The translations under genes were made by a program, and so were the position numbers. A stretch of DNA of 64,000 bases from Galbula dea. Lineage: Eukaryota > Chordata > Aves > Piciformes > Galbulidae. The notes under the pieces are model-generated. The model made no database searches and was not told where the DNA came from. It was given only the letters and a program-made list of their open reading frames with translations. Below, piece by piece: positions 1-11,752 of the stretch; the stretch's first letter is position 1, and the number at the start of each line of letters is the position of its first letter. The stretch spans positions 1,311,052-1,375,051 of the forward strand of contig VWZX01000996.1 in the NCBI GenBank assembly GCA_013399015.1. The letters are read 5' to 3'.

Positions 1-80
1 CTGCTTAATATTTTTTCTGGGCTGTCCATGGCCTTTTATCATTTCTCCTGCTCTTGATCACAGCTTTATGGCCTGATGTT

Positions 81-125
81 CCCTCCCCCATTTTCCCTTC
101 CTCCCCCTCCCCCACCCCCCACCCC
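81..125. repeat. C-rich polypyrimidine tract with G-quadruplex/i-motif pattern
   Basis: Almost every base from 81 to 125 is C or T. Positions 103-125 hold four C-runs of 5, 5, 6 and 4 bases separated by single bases (T108, A114, A121). On the minus strand this is four G-runs with one-base loops, the arrangement known to form very stable parallel G-quadruplexes; the plus strand fits an i-motif. A proline-rich open frame crossing it is only the translation of the C-runs. Confidence 0.85.
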
Positions 126-2878
126 ATCTTACTGGTCTCTATTTCTCTCTTCCAAACAATGGCTTTTTCCAGCCACCTCCAGCCTATTTACTGATATTCC
201 TCAAGGTTCAGTTGCTTTCTGCTTTGTTATTTGCAATTTATCTGATTCCAAAACCTGACATCATCCTCTGCTGTGATCTACACTTGCCTGGCTACTGCTA
301 ACCATGTGCAAACAGATTATTCTGCATTGACAACTTTTATTTATTTATTTAGCTGCCCTCCCAGGTTTTTGAGCTGCCTTCACTGAATTACAGATTTTGA
401 TGTCTGCAAATCATAAGCCCAGCACACAGATAAGACAGAATTCATTACTGCAAGCCCTGCCAGTCCATGGAAGGATTTAGGTCAAAATGCTTTGTCCTTG
501 GACAGTGTCTCTGGATATCAAAGCCACTGCATCTTCCTTCCATACAAGTTCTCTCTGGGCCTCAAAGAACCAGTGAGGCCACCAGCTTCAGGCTGGAAAG
601 CTTTAGAGCCACCAGGAGCAGAACGTTGGCCTGCACAGAACCTGAAGGCAGAAGGTGACCTGCAGCACATCCAGGAGGGGAAAGGCAGCAAGGATGAAGC
701 AGCAGCCAGAAAGGGACTTGTGCTACAAGCCAAGCATTTGGGCACCTTCTTCAGACAGTTAATGGAGGAAAAAACTCAGCAGCAAAGCAGGGATTTTGAG
801 CAAGAATTGGTCTGATAACCCAAGGAGATCCAATTCATTCCTGCCCTCTGCACTGGGGAAACAGCCACTGACTCCTCACGGCCTCACCAGAGGCAGCCTC
901 TAGCCACAGCCTCTACACATTTCCAGCTAACAAAACTCATTTTTCCTCTGTACTACTCACCCATATTTCTCTTTAAAATCTTGATTAGGTTAAACAACAA
1001 GCATGTAGACCAGAGATACTATCAGAGCTCTCATCTCCTGCTTTGCAGATCAGCAGCTGCAGCACAGGCTCTTAGTGAGTACAGGGCGCTGAGGACACCA
1101 CAGCACAGTGTTAGCACCAAACAGAAGTGCTGCAGCTTCACTCCCCTGGGCATTCACTCCCTGCCTGCAAGATCCACACAAGGATTAAAGGGAGGAAAAT
1201 GGAAGCATAAGGATTTGGAGCCACCCTACCCCACCTCAAGCACTTTGCTGAGGTTTGAGTTGGAAATCCAAGGGTCAATAGCTGTGGGACAGTCATCAGA
1301 AAGACATCTCTGGAAGCTCTGTGGCTGCGGGTGGCCTCAGTTACCTTCAGAAGTGACTATTTCTCTCCTGGGCAACTCTACTCCTACCTCAGCTGCTTCA
1401 GGTGAGTGCCTCTGACAAAGCAGGATAATCCCATGGCAGGATGCCTTTGGGGAACCCACCCCACATCTTCAGGGCCTTCTTCATGACTGGTACAGTCTGA
1501 AGGGGACAATGTTCAGCAAGTGCCCAGTGCTGCTCCCAAGGATCTTGGGCCACCTGTCTCACCTCAGCCCTCCAGCACCCTTCTCACAAGATACAGACAA
1601 TGATCTCCTGCTGCCCATGCCCCAGCTGCTGCTTGCTCTGAGCCAGCACTATGTGGTGGGACATGATCCTGCCCAGAGCTCCTAGGCTCCAATGCCCTAA
1701 TCAGATGATGACTTGGACAGCAGCGGTGGACTTGAGGGATTTCTTGTTATGCAGAGCTCCTAGATACCAATCAGCAACAATAGGCTTTATCTAGACAGAA
1801 GAGACAGAGGAGTATCTGTAAGGATAATGTCTCCTGACAAGTGGCAGAGCAACATCCCCTCCCCTTGGCATCCTTCAGACACACAGCTAAGGCAGGTTGG
1901 GACAAACCCAGCTCCCATTGATTGTCCCTATGAGAGGTTTGCTGGATTATTGACAAAGTGCTCTGTAATCATTCTGCTGTAACAAGACAAAGCAACAAGA
2001 CAGGCCTGAGGAATGGGGAAGGGCTCAGATGTTTGTCACATATCAGAGATCCAATCCCCAGTGCTCATGCCCCATTAGAAGCAGCCAGGGAAGCAGGTAG
2101 GCTCTGTGCTCACCTGCTGCCAGCTCTCACCTGCACCAGGGCCATGGCCACTCTCATCACCAACATGTGAGGATGGTTTTGCTCTGCTGCTGGCTCCAGG
2201 AGCTTACAGGGAGGAGGAATTTGGGTTAGCAGCCTTCCCTTGGCTGGCACTGGTGTCCTGCTAGAGGGAAGTTTTGTTCCTGCTGTGATGGGACCAAGAG
2301 GGAGGCAGGTGAAAGCCATCTGCCTTTCAAGGTGACCAGAAGTGGCAAGAGAATCTGGTGGTAGAGCTGTAGCTTCCTTGGGCTCTAGCACAGCTTTTAC
2401 TCATCATGACCTTCCAAAGGGAATCACAGGGAAGACTAAAGGCTCCACTGGCAAGAGCAACTTCAAGCAGGGAGGTCATGCTCTTCCTGGACCCTTTGTG
2501 CCCTGTCCCACTTTGGATTCACTAGGTGGGTCCATGCCATGCTAGAAGAGCCAGTAGTAGGTAACAATGACCATGGCAGGAAAAGTGAGTAGGGAAACAA
2601 TATCACCACAGGCCTGGCTTAATGAAGCTGTGTGATCAGCAATTAGAAATCCTCTGCTCTCCTCTAGCCACAGAGGTATTTTCCATTTTCACAAGGATAA
2701 GCTGAGCTATCCTTGGAACCACCAGGTGAGAGCATTCTGCAACCCCCATGCAACACACCTAGGGTTTTTTTGGTGAGAGATTCAAAACCTAAGAGCAAGC
2801 AGATCCATGAACTTGAGCAACTCCTTACCTATTCCCTTTCAAGGCACACTTCTTGCTTTTGTAACACACAGAACTTGG

Positions 2879-2893
2879 NNNNNNNNNNNNNNN
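2879..2893. other. Assembly gap (15 N)
   Basis: Fifteen undetermined bases interrupt the sequence. The short length suggests a masked ambiguous patch or closed small gap rather than a scaffold join. The flanking DNA shows no tandem repeat or homopolymer that would explain a sequencing failure. Confidence 0.99.
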
Positions 2894-3120
2894 AGAAATG
2901 GAATATCTTCCAAAAGGACAGACTGAGCATCCAAGCCTTCAGAGGCAATCCACTGAGTGACCTTCTGCTGGAAACTGAGAAGGTGAGGTGGCCCTGATCC
3001 CTCAGACAGGGATGGGAAAAGAGCATGAGGGAAAGGGAATCAGCCTGTGAAGAGGATGGAGTGTCACAGGGACAGCCGGGAGGGCTGCAAACCATCCACG
3101 ACTCCCAAGAACTGCACAAC

Positions 3121-3730
3121 CATTTTATGTACTCAGTTTACACAAGTGCCTTGCTGCTAATTTGCATTTCTTATGGCAACAGCCTTGCAGAAGATGTACT
3201 TAAAGCCAAGCCAAGAGATACAGGCACTCCCCTTAGTTATGAACAATTTCCCTTTACTGCTTCCCCTGTATAAACTCCGAGCAGAGCGAGACCTGCCCAG
3301 GAGGGGGAAGAAAACTCTTTCAAGAGTCTCAGAAGCAACCTAATTGGTCTCTAACCTAAATCATAAAAAGCCTTGTAATTAGACTGCTCAGAATTAACAC
3401 AGAGGGCTTCTAAAAAAGTCCATTTTTCAAGTGAATTTATACTATTCTAGGACCTGTCACTCCTGAGCAATAAACCCTGCGACGTTCCGCTTGTCTCCAC
3501 GCTCTCCTGTTTGCTCAGATGCTGGCTTCTGCCAGCTGTATCCAGCAGCAAAAAACCCCCACTTTTCAATTTATTTTTATTGCTCCTCTCTAAAAGCATT
3601 CCATTACAGGAATATTACACTGGATGAAGTTTCCAACCACCAGCAGCACTTTATTTGCTTGTTTGGCTGGAATGGGGTAAACAGTTATTTGCAGGAACTG
3701 TTATTACGACGTCATGTGTGCAAGGCTGTG
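3121..3730. promoter_or_regulatory. Candidate conserved non-coding element, octamer and CRE-like motifs
   Basis: This is an AT-rich, repeat-free stretch with an octamer motif ATTTGCAT at 3160-3167 (POU-factor type) and a CpG-retaining GACGTC palindrome at 3708-3713 inside ACGACGTCATG, close to a CREB/ATF site. Three further CpGs cluster near 3479-3500. CpG is otherwise scarce in the window, so retained CpGs in an AT-rich context hint at constraint. There is no sign of coding. The element boundaries are arbitrary and conservation has not been tested. Confidence 0.25.
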
Positions 3731-5477
3731 GCTAAGGGTCAATGCCTCTTGTCTCTCACTGCACCTCACTCCTCCTGCTCCTCCAAGGGGTTTAGCCTCT
3801 GCTTCAAGAAATCAAGTGAGCTGAAACCTTCCTTTTGGCTTTTCCAGGCTGTGTGCAGCAGCACTTTTGGCCAGGGGTTCTGTGAGATGAGATCTCTCAG
3901 CTAGGGAAGTCAGCAGCAGGTCTAGTGTGGAGCTGTGGTAGTTGCCCTGCAAAATATTCTCCCCAGAACACAGCTTTGTTGTGCTTTCAAAAACCCAAAC
4001 TGTTTTTGTTCAAGTACTGGAAAATGTTTCACTTTGATGCCCTGAATTTGTCCCAGTCAGGTCAGAACTGGTGTGGGTTCCTTCTGCAAGAAGCATCCTA
4101 TTGCCTCTTGGACTGGATTCATCTTTCCTACTGTTTGATGCCAAAGCAGTTGGCACAGAGCAGCCCCCCAGGACCACAGCCCCCCAGCAGCTTGGTCCTT
4201 GGGTGTCAGAGGGACCAGGAGCACCAGCTTGGCTCTGGGGCTTCCACAGCCTTCAGGAGATTTTTAAAACCAGCCCAGCCCTGAGTGGAGCCTCACTCAC
4301 TTCAACAGGTTGAACCTTTAGTTATTCAGCTTGTGAAGTGCTGAACAAAGTCATTAGATAATTAGATAATTGTCTTTGTGTTGCTGTTCCACAAAGCAGC
4401 ACCTTTACGACCCAACTGTGCCTCATTCTCTCACTTCCCAGGTCAGGGAGGTGTGGTGCAGCTTGCAAAGAAACCCTGATGGGTTTAGAACATCTGAGGC
4501 TTACACAAACCTGCAGGTTTGGGTACAAGGTCTCACAGCACTGCGTTTTTAACCCAGTTTACAAGGTTGCATTGGAATAACTAACCAGGTCAAGAACAAT
4601 ATACCCAACTAGCAAACTTGGAACCAAAGATATAAAAGAAAGGGTTTTGTTTTCCCATGTCCCTGCTGGGATTATTTTTCCAAGTGATGAGGTGAGCCAC
4701 AGACTCAGAGCTGACACTGTCCTGGCCAAATTGGAAACTTAATATTAAGAGTAACTGCTACCCCCTAAAAATAAAAGCAAGATACACACAGAGCCAGGTC
4801 CCTCCTTTCCAAGTCTTTAAACCCTTCCATGAACTAATCTCTTCCCTGTGGTGTTGGACACAACAATTTGATATTTTATTGCTTTTAGGGTCAGAAATTC
4901 ACTGCCTGCATTATCAACTCATGGGGGGGAAAAAAAAAGAAGAAAAGATTTGTGTCTTCTTTGGACAGTAGAGGCCACAAATCTCTTCTACTGCTTGGCC
5001 AGAAAATACAATTAAGTGGACTTGTAGTGGACTCCCTCGAAAGAAAATTGTCTGGATTGAGATGGAAAGAGCCTAAAAGCCAGATCTGTGAAAATCAATC
5101 CTTCCCAGTCCCTTGGGATATGTCTGTTTGGGAAAAAGTTTGCTCTGATTTTCCTGTACTCTGTCTGTGTGTGCAAGTCTTAAAACAATCAATATAAGTC
5201 CCTGAGATGAAAAATTGAAGCCATCAAAGCCCAGGACACCTCAGACAGGAGGAGAGTTAGCACAGGTTTTCCAGGCTGGCTGTCAGATCTAATCCTCAGT
5301 CCTCACCCTGACAGACAGTGGCTGTGATGTAGTATACTAAAGGTGGGCTTAGCTCAGCTCTGCTCTCTGCCCTCAGCCACCTGCCCCACAAGCTGCGTGT
5401 CCTCCCATGGGGAGGAACCTTCACAGCGAAGCCACCAGAGGCTTGGGGCCACAGCCACCCCCCCAGGGGTGTTTTGC
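3731..5477. other. Non-coding unique DNA, no gene seen
   Basis: No gene or interspersed repeat is recognisable. Small features are a direct duplication of an eight-base unit TTAGATAA (around 4353-4371) and a G-then-A homopolymer junction at 4923-4940. Open frames are short, overlapping on both strands and unlike any known protein. Confidence 0.55.
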
Positions 5478-5915
5478 ATCACAGAATCATTAAGGTTGGA
5501 AAAGAGCTCTGGGATCACAGAGTCCAACTGTGAGCCTAACCCTGCCATGCTCACCGCTAACCCATGGCCCTCAGCACCACATCTACATGCTTTTTGAACC
5601 CCTCCAGGGATGTCGATTCCACCACCTCCCTGGGCAGCCTGGGCCAATGCCTGATAACCCTCTGGGTGTAGAAAGTCTTCCCAACACCCAACCTGAACCT
5701 TCCCTAGCACAACTTGAGGCCATTTCCTCTTTTCCTATTGCTTATGAGCTGGGAGAAGATCACAGCCCTCACCTGGCTCCAACCTCCTTTGAGGAGCCCA
5801 AAACTGACCCCAGGATTGGAGATGTGGCCTCCCCAGTGCCCAGTGCAGGAGGTCAATCCCTGCCCTAGTCCTGCTGCCACCCTAGTGCTGACCCAAGCCA
5901 GGATGCTGCTGGGTG
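5478..5915 (-). mobile_element. CR1: CR1 LINE fragment, 3' part, with internal deletion
   Basis: Read on the minus strand this is the end of a CR1 non-LTR retrotransposon: the tail begins at 5478 as ATCACAGAATCATTAAGG, the reverse complement of the CR1 3' end, followed by the 3' UTR and the end of ORF2. Compared with the CR1 consensus I remember, the copy jumps at about 5790 from the block CCAACCTCCTTT to GGAGCCCAAAACTGA, which normally lie about 200 bases apart, so an internal segment appears missing. It ends near 5915 at a block (AAGCCAGGATGCT) further upstream in the element. It is 5'-truncated, has no intact frame and is not mobile. The 5' boundary is uncertain by some tens of bases. Confidence 0.9.
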
Positions 5916-8019
5916 GGGGGAGCCTGGGAACAACCCTAGCTCTGGTGCCTGACAAGTTAGACCCCAGGAAGAGTCATCAGAACCATCTCAGGCCTGTGGG
6001 GCTGAAAAGCCTCTTTAGAGATGAAGGATAGAAGTTGGAAAAGGAATGGTCTGCTGGCTTCTGGGCAGCAGGTACCAGCACACAGGGAGGATCAGGCTCC
6101 ATGGGTGAACTCCCAAGCCCAAGAGGCATCCCCATGTCAGTGATCCAGGACTGCTCTCTTGTGTTCCATTTGTTCTGCTCCTGAGCACCTCCTGCAATCA
6201 GCACCAGGATCTAGCCTCTAGACATTGCTATAACAAATAATAAACAAGGATAATGATGATGAATGTCAAGAATCCTGACCTCAGGCTCCCACCTTGCAGA
6301 AGGAGCAGACCCAGTAATCTCTCTATTATGAGTTTGGACTTTTCCCATCCAGACTGCACTTGAGGCTGTGCTGCTTCAGCCATAACCCACTTCATGAATC
6401 ATCAGTTAAATATATGTAAAAATCAATTACATTCTATCAGTGTGCCCTGCATCTCAACTGATGCCATCTTTCATCTTCCTAATCATCCAGAAGACCTGGA
6501 AATAAGTTTAAAAACAGGGGGGGGGGAAATCATCACTCTTGAGAGTCCAACCTTGTCCTTTTTCCCCTGAAAGAGGACTCTCATTCTCCACTGCTGTGAC
6601 ATTCTGAACCAGGGCAGCAGCGCTTTCATGAGGGGATGGTAGCCAGGGGAAACAGAGGCAGCATCTCAGAAGGACACTGCCTTCATCCATCTACTCACTG
6701 GGTTGAATCCTGAGGACCAAGAGGCTTCACTGGGAGCAGGGAGGGATGTCAGAAAATGCAAAGCAAGCTGCATTCATGGGAACTGTTGGGCTGGTGTGAA
6801 GGAAGTTCTGCCATATAGAGGGGGAATGCAGAACCAATGTGGAGAGCAATGCTGCTTGTGCCCAAGCTGTTCCCTGCTCTTGCAGCAGCCAGACAAAAGT
6901 GGTAGCAGCTGATCTGAGCCTTGCCCTGGCCTTCCAAGAAGCCATGCAGCAGCTCACCCAGGCACAGCTACAGACTGAGGACTAGCACATGAAGTACTCA
7001 AGTCACCTTCACAGACAGAACTGGTGGAGAAGCTTGAGAACCCTCCTGGAGGCTGCAAGCCTCATTGCAAAGCAGTCTGGTCTAGAGAACAAGCTGTGGA
7101 AAGGAAACCAGGGTGGGCCAGCCTGTGCCATGTACAGGTGGGTGCCCACCCCTTTACTTCTCTGGGTGAAGCTTACATCTGGCTTTCCCCACATGATTTC
7201 ACTTCCCACCCAAGAACAGAACCTTGCTAACGACAGCAGGGACTGGAGACAGTGCTTTTTACACTGCTGTGTGACCCCAGAGCTGCTCTCATGAGCAGAC
7301 AGGTCTGTGCAGAAGAAAACATGTTCCCTCAAAGATCTGCTGAGCCTCATTTGGCCATCATCCTAAATAGCTGTGACCCTAAGTCACCCAGATGCCAGCA
7401 ACACATCTTTCCCAGCCAGGTACAGAGACCCCAGCTCAGCATCACCTCCCCTATAGTTTCCAGGAGGAAACTCCTGGGATGCTATCAAATGAGGCCAAGG
7501 AAGCTCAGCACCTGATGTTAGTGCTGCAGAAGATTTAACCTTTGGTTTGCTTAACACAGATGAAATCTGACTGGTAACTGGCCCCAGTCTACAGGAGAAC
7601 AGCAACACACTGACCTTAACTAGCACACCAGGAACAGGGGCTGCAAATCCAGTGCCAAAACTCCTTTTACACCTGCTACACTTCTCCCCTTCCTGGGCTT
7701 TCATGAGATTGCACTGATCCAGGAGACAAACGGGTTCTGTTCTGACCTGTGCAACTGTTTCTCAAGTTTCTGGGTTACATCATGGTGCTGCCACCAGCCA
7801 GCCAGCACCAAAGCCTTCCTCCAGCCTATTTTCCTATTGCTTGGATTATAAATACAGCCCTGAAGAAGAAAGGACACATACAAATTGCTGGTATCAAAGA
7901 GCTGCTCTTTAATGCCAGCCAATAATGTCATGGTCCTCAGTCTTCCTAAATTTAAATGATTAGCAATGACCAAGCTCTGCTCTCCCTTGATGCATCACTT
8001 AACCTCATAATCAGAAAAT
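5916..8019. other. Non-coding unique DNA, no gene seen
   Basis: No gene or repeat family is recognised. The stretch includes an AT-rich patch at about 6220-6480 and a run of ten G at 6517-6526. The open frames (for example minus 7009-7350 and minus 7384-7704) overlap one another on both strands and have no recognisable domain. Confidence 0.55.
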
Positions 8020-8340
8020 CTATCCCATCCTTGGTCTTAGATTGATGATGTCACATTAAACTTGGGTTTTTCCACCAGACAGAGCAATCACACTGGCAAG
8101 AGCCAGGTCTGAGCACAGCTGCCACGTGCCCATCACGAGGGTGATTAATCTCCTTGATCCTCCTGGTGAGCAAGCAGCACATCCCAGGGCCTGGACTCTA
8201 TTGAGGACACATTAAGATGTCACAAATGGATTTTTCTCTTTTTTTTTTTTGGTCAAGGAATAATTTAATTCATCTCCTTAATGTTATAAATTATTGCAGG
8301 TTTTCCTTTTAATTTAAATAAAAGCAATACAAATCTTCAT
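8020..8340. promoter_or_regulatory. Candidate regulatory island with E-box and CRE-like motif
   Basis: An AT-rich non-repetitive patch carries TGATGTCA at 8046-8053 (one step from the CREB/ATF palindrome, as expected from CpG decay), a perfect E-box CACGTG at 8123-8128 with another CpG close by, and GATTAATC just downstream. A run of 12 T lies at 8239-8250, and the right part is rich in TAATTTAAT-type words. It resembles a distal enhancer, but the motifs are short and could occur by chance. Confidence 0.22.
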
Positions 8341-9173
8341 TGATTTTTTTTTCCTCTCCTGGAAGAAACTTTGGGGTTTGGTTCATGGCAGCTGGAGCTC
8401 TGCTGTGGCTGCACAGAGATCTCCTCTCTCCCACACAGGCAGCTGTCCCTTGGCCCATGGACATGGCTGTGCCACCCCAGTAGGTCCCACGCTGTACTTG
8501 GTGCAGCCTCTCTGCTCTTTCTTCCTTCAGGACAGAATCCTGCTGCTCTTAGCTGTATCTGACATTTCTTGGCAATTTTGCTTTGTTTTTCTCCTTTCAG
8601 TTGGGAAATGTAGGTGGTGCTGGGCCACTTTCCCTTCCTGACTCCACACATAGCAGCACTGCACCAAATCTTGCCTTTCCTGATTCCCACTTTGCTGCCA
8701 AAAGATGTAAATTGGCTCAGTTCTTTAACTGCTTTGTCTTTCTAAAGTGATGTTTGAATGGGAGCTGCTGGAGCCCTCATTCCTTTTGCCTTTCAGGTTG
8801 TTAGCAGGGTATTAAGGGGCTGTTGGTGGAGCCCACAGCTCCAGATCGGTCAGAAATGTGGCCTGGGGTTTGATTCTGGATGGGACAAGCAGCAGGCAGA
8901 TGCCTCCAGCCCGTTCCTGCAGTGGATGGACACCCACCCCCCCTGGGGCAGGAGCCCACCCAGTTGTCTCTCTGCAGGGACAGACCCCCAGCAGCTCTGG
9001 GTGGCCTCTTGTATTTCCACCAAAGGATGCACTGCCTTCAGAACTCCCCAGGTTGTTCACTGGCCTTTGTGGCATCAGTGGAAAGTCACTTTTTCCAGCA
9101 CTACCAGAGTTCCACCATGCCATGAATGCCTTTGAGCTTCTACCCAGGCACTTGTTTGCTTCTGTGAAAGAGA
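8341..9173. other. Non-coding unique DNA, no gene seen
   Basis: The sequence becomes GC-richer and rich in CTGCAG-like words. Several overlapping open frames of 80-125 codons on both strands reflect stop-poor composition rather than coding. No domain or repeat family is recognised. Confidence 0.55.
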
Positions 9174-9287
9174 ATTACAGCATCATTAAGGCTGGAAAAG
9201 ACCTTTTAGGTCACCAGGTCCAACCATTAACCTAACACTGCCAAGTCACCACTAAACCATGTCCCCTAGCTCCACATCTACATAGCC
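9174..9287 (-). mobile_element. CR1: CR1 LINE tail fragment (minus)
   Basis: The minus strand of this segment is the last ~110 bases of a CR1: the tail at 9174 reads ATTACAGCATCATTAAGG on the plus strand, followed by the complement of the usual GGTTGGACC..GGTCTTTTCCA 3' UTR, back to the GGACATGGTTTAGTGG block. It belongs to the tail type found in classical CR1 copies. It is severely 5'-truncated, diverged and non-functional, and lies head-to-head with the next CR1 fragment. Confidence 0.85.
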
Positions 9288-9299
9288 TTGCAATTCCAA

Positions 9300-9402
9300 A
9301 GCCACCTGGAAGTGATCCTGGGCAACCTGCTCTGAGTGACCCTGCTGGAGCAGGATGACCCCCAGAGGTCCTTTCCAACCCCCCCCCCCATGCTGGGATT
9401 CA
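9300..9402 (+). mobile_element. CR1: CR1 LINE tail fragment (plus)
   Basis: Plus-strand CR1 3' end: it contains GTGATCCTGGGCAACCTGC, the GCTGGAGCAGGATGACC block, CAGAGGTCCTTTCCAACC and a final TGCTGGGATTC. The tail type resembles those at 27 kb and 38 kb and differs from its inverted neighbour, so these are two insertions rather than one inverted copy. A run of 11 C at 9379-9389 expands the CCAACCCC motif of the family. Confidence 0.85.
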
Positions 9403-11697
9403 GGGAAAGCAGAGCAACAGCAGCCTCCAAACAGAGCACAAAGTCTTGTTCAGATGAAAGGGAAATGTACGAGGCAGGAAAACAGCCTCCAGGAAAGGCT
9501 TCTTGTTTGTTTGACCATCAAACACTGCTTTGGAAACACAGCTTAGGTTTGCTTCAGAAGATAAATATTTAAACTTGTTACCAGGTAGAAAAGCCTGGGA
9601 ACTGCTTGAAGTGCCAAGAGGAGAAACAGTAATTGGCACTAATTACCCCCTCCAGTGGCACTGCTTCCAGAGAGGCTTTCAGCTCCTAGCACAGTGTCTC
9701 CTGCCCCCAGCCAGGCTCAATTCTCCTCCAGGACTAACCTCAGAGGTCTTGTTCACAAGAGTAAAACTCCTTTTGGGGCAATTCTAACTGCAGACATCTG
9801 CAGTGGAATCAAACTGCATTAAGTTTTGCTTCCTCCTTCAGTGTAAGCCTCATTCTCTTTAATTTTGGCTTAAATCTGGAGAGCACTTCTGGCAGATTGC
9901 TTTTGACAGGAGAGCTCACACAGAAATTCACTGCTACAAGGGGGGTGAGCTGAGAGCTGACCATTGCAAGGGAGAAAGGTTATTGTTCTTGCAGCATTTC
10001 TCCATAAATCCTTGTGATTTCTAGACCAGTGCCACTCTCAGCCACCAGGAAGGTTGTGCTGCCCAAACATGAGTCCCTTGGTGTGGCTGCACTCACAGTC
10101 TGTCAACAGCTTGACTTTCCCTACAGCAATATGCACCTTGATGTGGTTAGCTTTTTTTTATTCACCCTCTGATTAAAAAAGCCCAAGAAATGGCTTTGTT
10201 TCTTTCTCTGAAAGCCATGTGAGTTCTCAAGCCCGACTTCAAATCACTGGTGATCTTTTGTTCCACAGCTGCCCAAGCAAAACAGCACAAAAATGGCTAT
10301 TTAGATACTGGGGGGAGGGAAGCTCATGGATTGTCTTAGCTTGCTAAGTCCCCCAGGTTTTTAGGAGGCATTTTTTTCTCTGGGAGGTAGCACTGAGGGT
10401 GTGGAAGGAAATTCTTCATTTCCAGATAAAAGTTAATAAAATTGAGTTTCAAAGTGGCAGAGATGCTTGAAGCAGCACTTGGGCTCCTCCCAGGATCTCA
10501 CTGGCTCCCTGAACTTTAGGATACAGGAGATCTGTTCCATGAACTGTTCCTTGTTTCATCTCCCCAGGAAAAAGCTGCTTTTTGGTGATGTTTGTGTTTT
10601 TAACCCTTTGCTGTAGGAGAGAAAGTGCCCTAGGAACAGAGCTGCTGATGGCTCAGATGAATATTGCAGCCAGGCAGAGCCAGATCCTTCAGCATGTGCC
10701 AAGAGACTGCACAGAGGAGGAGGAGAAAATTAGGAGAATTGGTTACTTGTTTCCAAACATTTTTTGGTCAAGTTTGGCCGTTATTGCTACCCAGATCTCA
10801 CACTTGCTGCTCTAGGGGTAACTTGTTATCTGTGTCACAGCAGCTCTTGGCCTCAGCCCTACTGAGCCAGGTCCTGTGTGTGTGAAAGGCATTCATTGTA
10901 GTCAAGACCACAGGATGGACTGAGAGGAGAGGAGAAGTGTCCTCCTCTTGGATGGAGGACTGAAGGACAAGGAGGGAAAGTCAAGAGCAGCTTTGCTGTC
11001 ACTTTGTAGTTGGCTTTCACATCTCCATCCCAAAGAAACCTTCCCTTCACCCTGGCAAAAATCTACCAGGGATCTCCAGGTACAAACCTGCTTTAAGGGA
11101 TCTGCTGCTGCAGCATCAGCACAAGGAAAGGCCAACAGAAGCTAGCAATTAACAACCATATTTAGGCAGACATAAATCATCCAGGGATTTGACAGTTTAT
11201 GTAGAGGCATAAATTTCTCCTTTGCCTGTTTATTTCCCCAAGTGTTCTCAGTTCAGCTGGTTCACCAAAACCAGGATAATTTAGGGGAAGCTCAGCAAAT
11301 AAATCTAGATTTGGATCTGTCAAAGGCTGACTCTGCAACAGAAGAGTTCTTTGCAGTATGCTGCAGGACACCAAGTGCTGCCCCAGTCACACCAGTGCTG
11401 GCATCACCAGGCTGGACCAAGCATGGCACCTATAGAAGGGGGGTGTGAGGTGCACCCCTGCTGCCTTTTGGAGTCCTGGGGCTTTGGAGAACCAGGAGAG
11501 ACACCACTAAGGGCTGGCACCAAGATACTCCCCTCTAAAGGTTGGTACACACAGGCTCCCTCCTGGAGAGGGAAGTGGGTGTCTCCAGCCTCTGCAAGAG
11601 GAGGATTTGGGTGAGCCAAGCTGTCCACCAAGACAGAAGGAGTGCTTCAGACTCCAGATGGATCACCAGTGTGTGTGTGTGGTGGGATGTGGTGGTT
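9403..11697. other. Non-coding unique DNA, no gene seen
   Basis: No gene or repeat family is recognised. A T-run lies near 10151-10159, and a dinucleotide (GT)n tract of about a dozen bases is present near 11669-11680, just before the next CR1 scrap. Open frames are short and overlap on opposite strands. Confidence 0.55.
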
Positions 11698-11752
11698 CAT
11701 AGAGTCATTAAGTTCAGAAAAGACCTCCGAGATCATCAAGTCCAACCACACT
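11698..11752 (-). mobile_element. CR1: Very short CR1 tail scrap
   Basis: About 55 bases match the reverse complement of a CR1 3' terminus: a decayed TCATAGAGTCATTAAG tail, then AAAGACCTCCGAGATCATCA and GTCCAACCA. This is the typical extreme 5' truncation of CR1. The upstream limit cannot be fixed by eye. Confidence 0.8.

Larger units (their letters stand above)
1..3120. other. Non-coding unique DNA, no gene seen
   Basis: This stretch shows no convincing gene. The open frames in it (up to 144 codons, around 981-1415) start at non-ATG codons or match no family I recognise, and no repeat family is recognisable. It contains the C-rich tract at 81-125 and a short run of undetermined bases at 2879-2893, both listed separately. 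Small isolated exons or a lncRNA cannot be excluded by eye. Confidence 0.6.

Noticed and set aside
76..258. Proline-rich short open reading frame
   Set aside because: The prolines are the translation of the C-rich quadruplex tract.
9174..9402. Twin-priming inversion of a single CR1
   Set aside because: Both halves carry their own 3' terminus and are of different subtypes, so two insertions explain it better.
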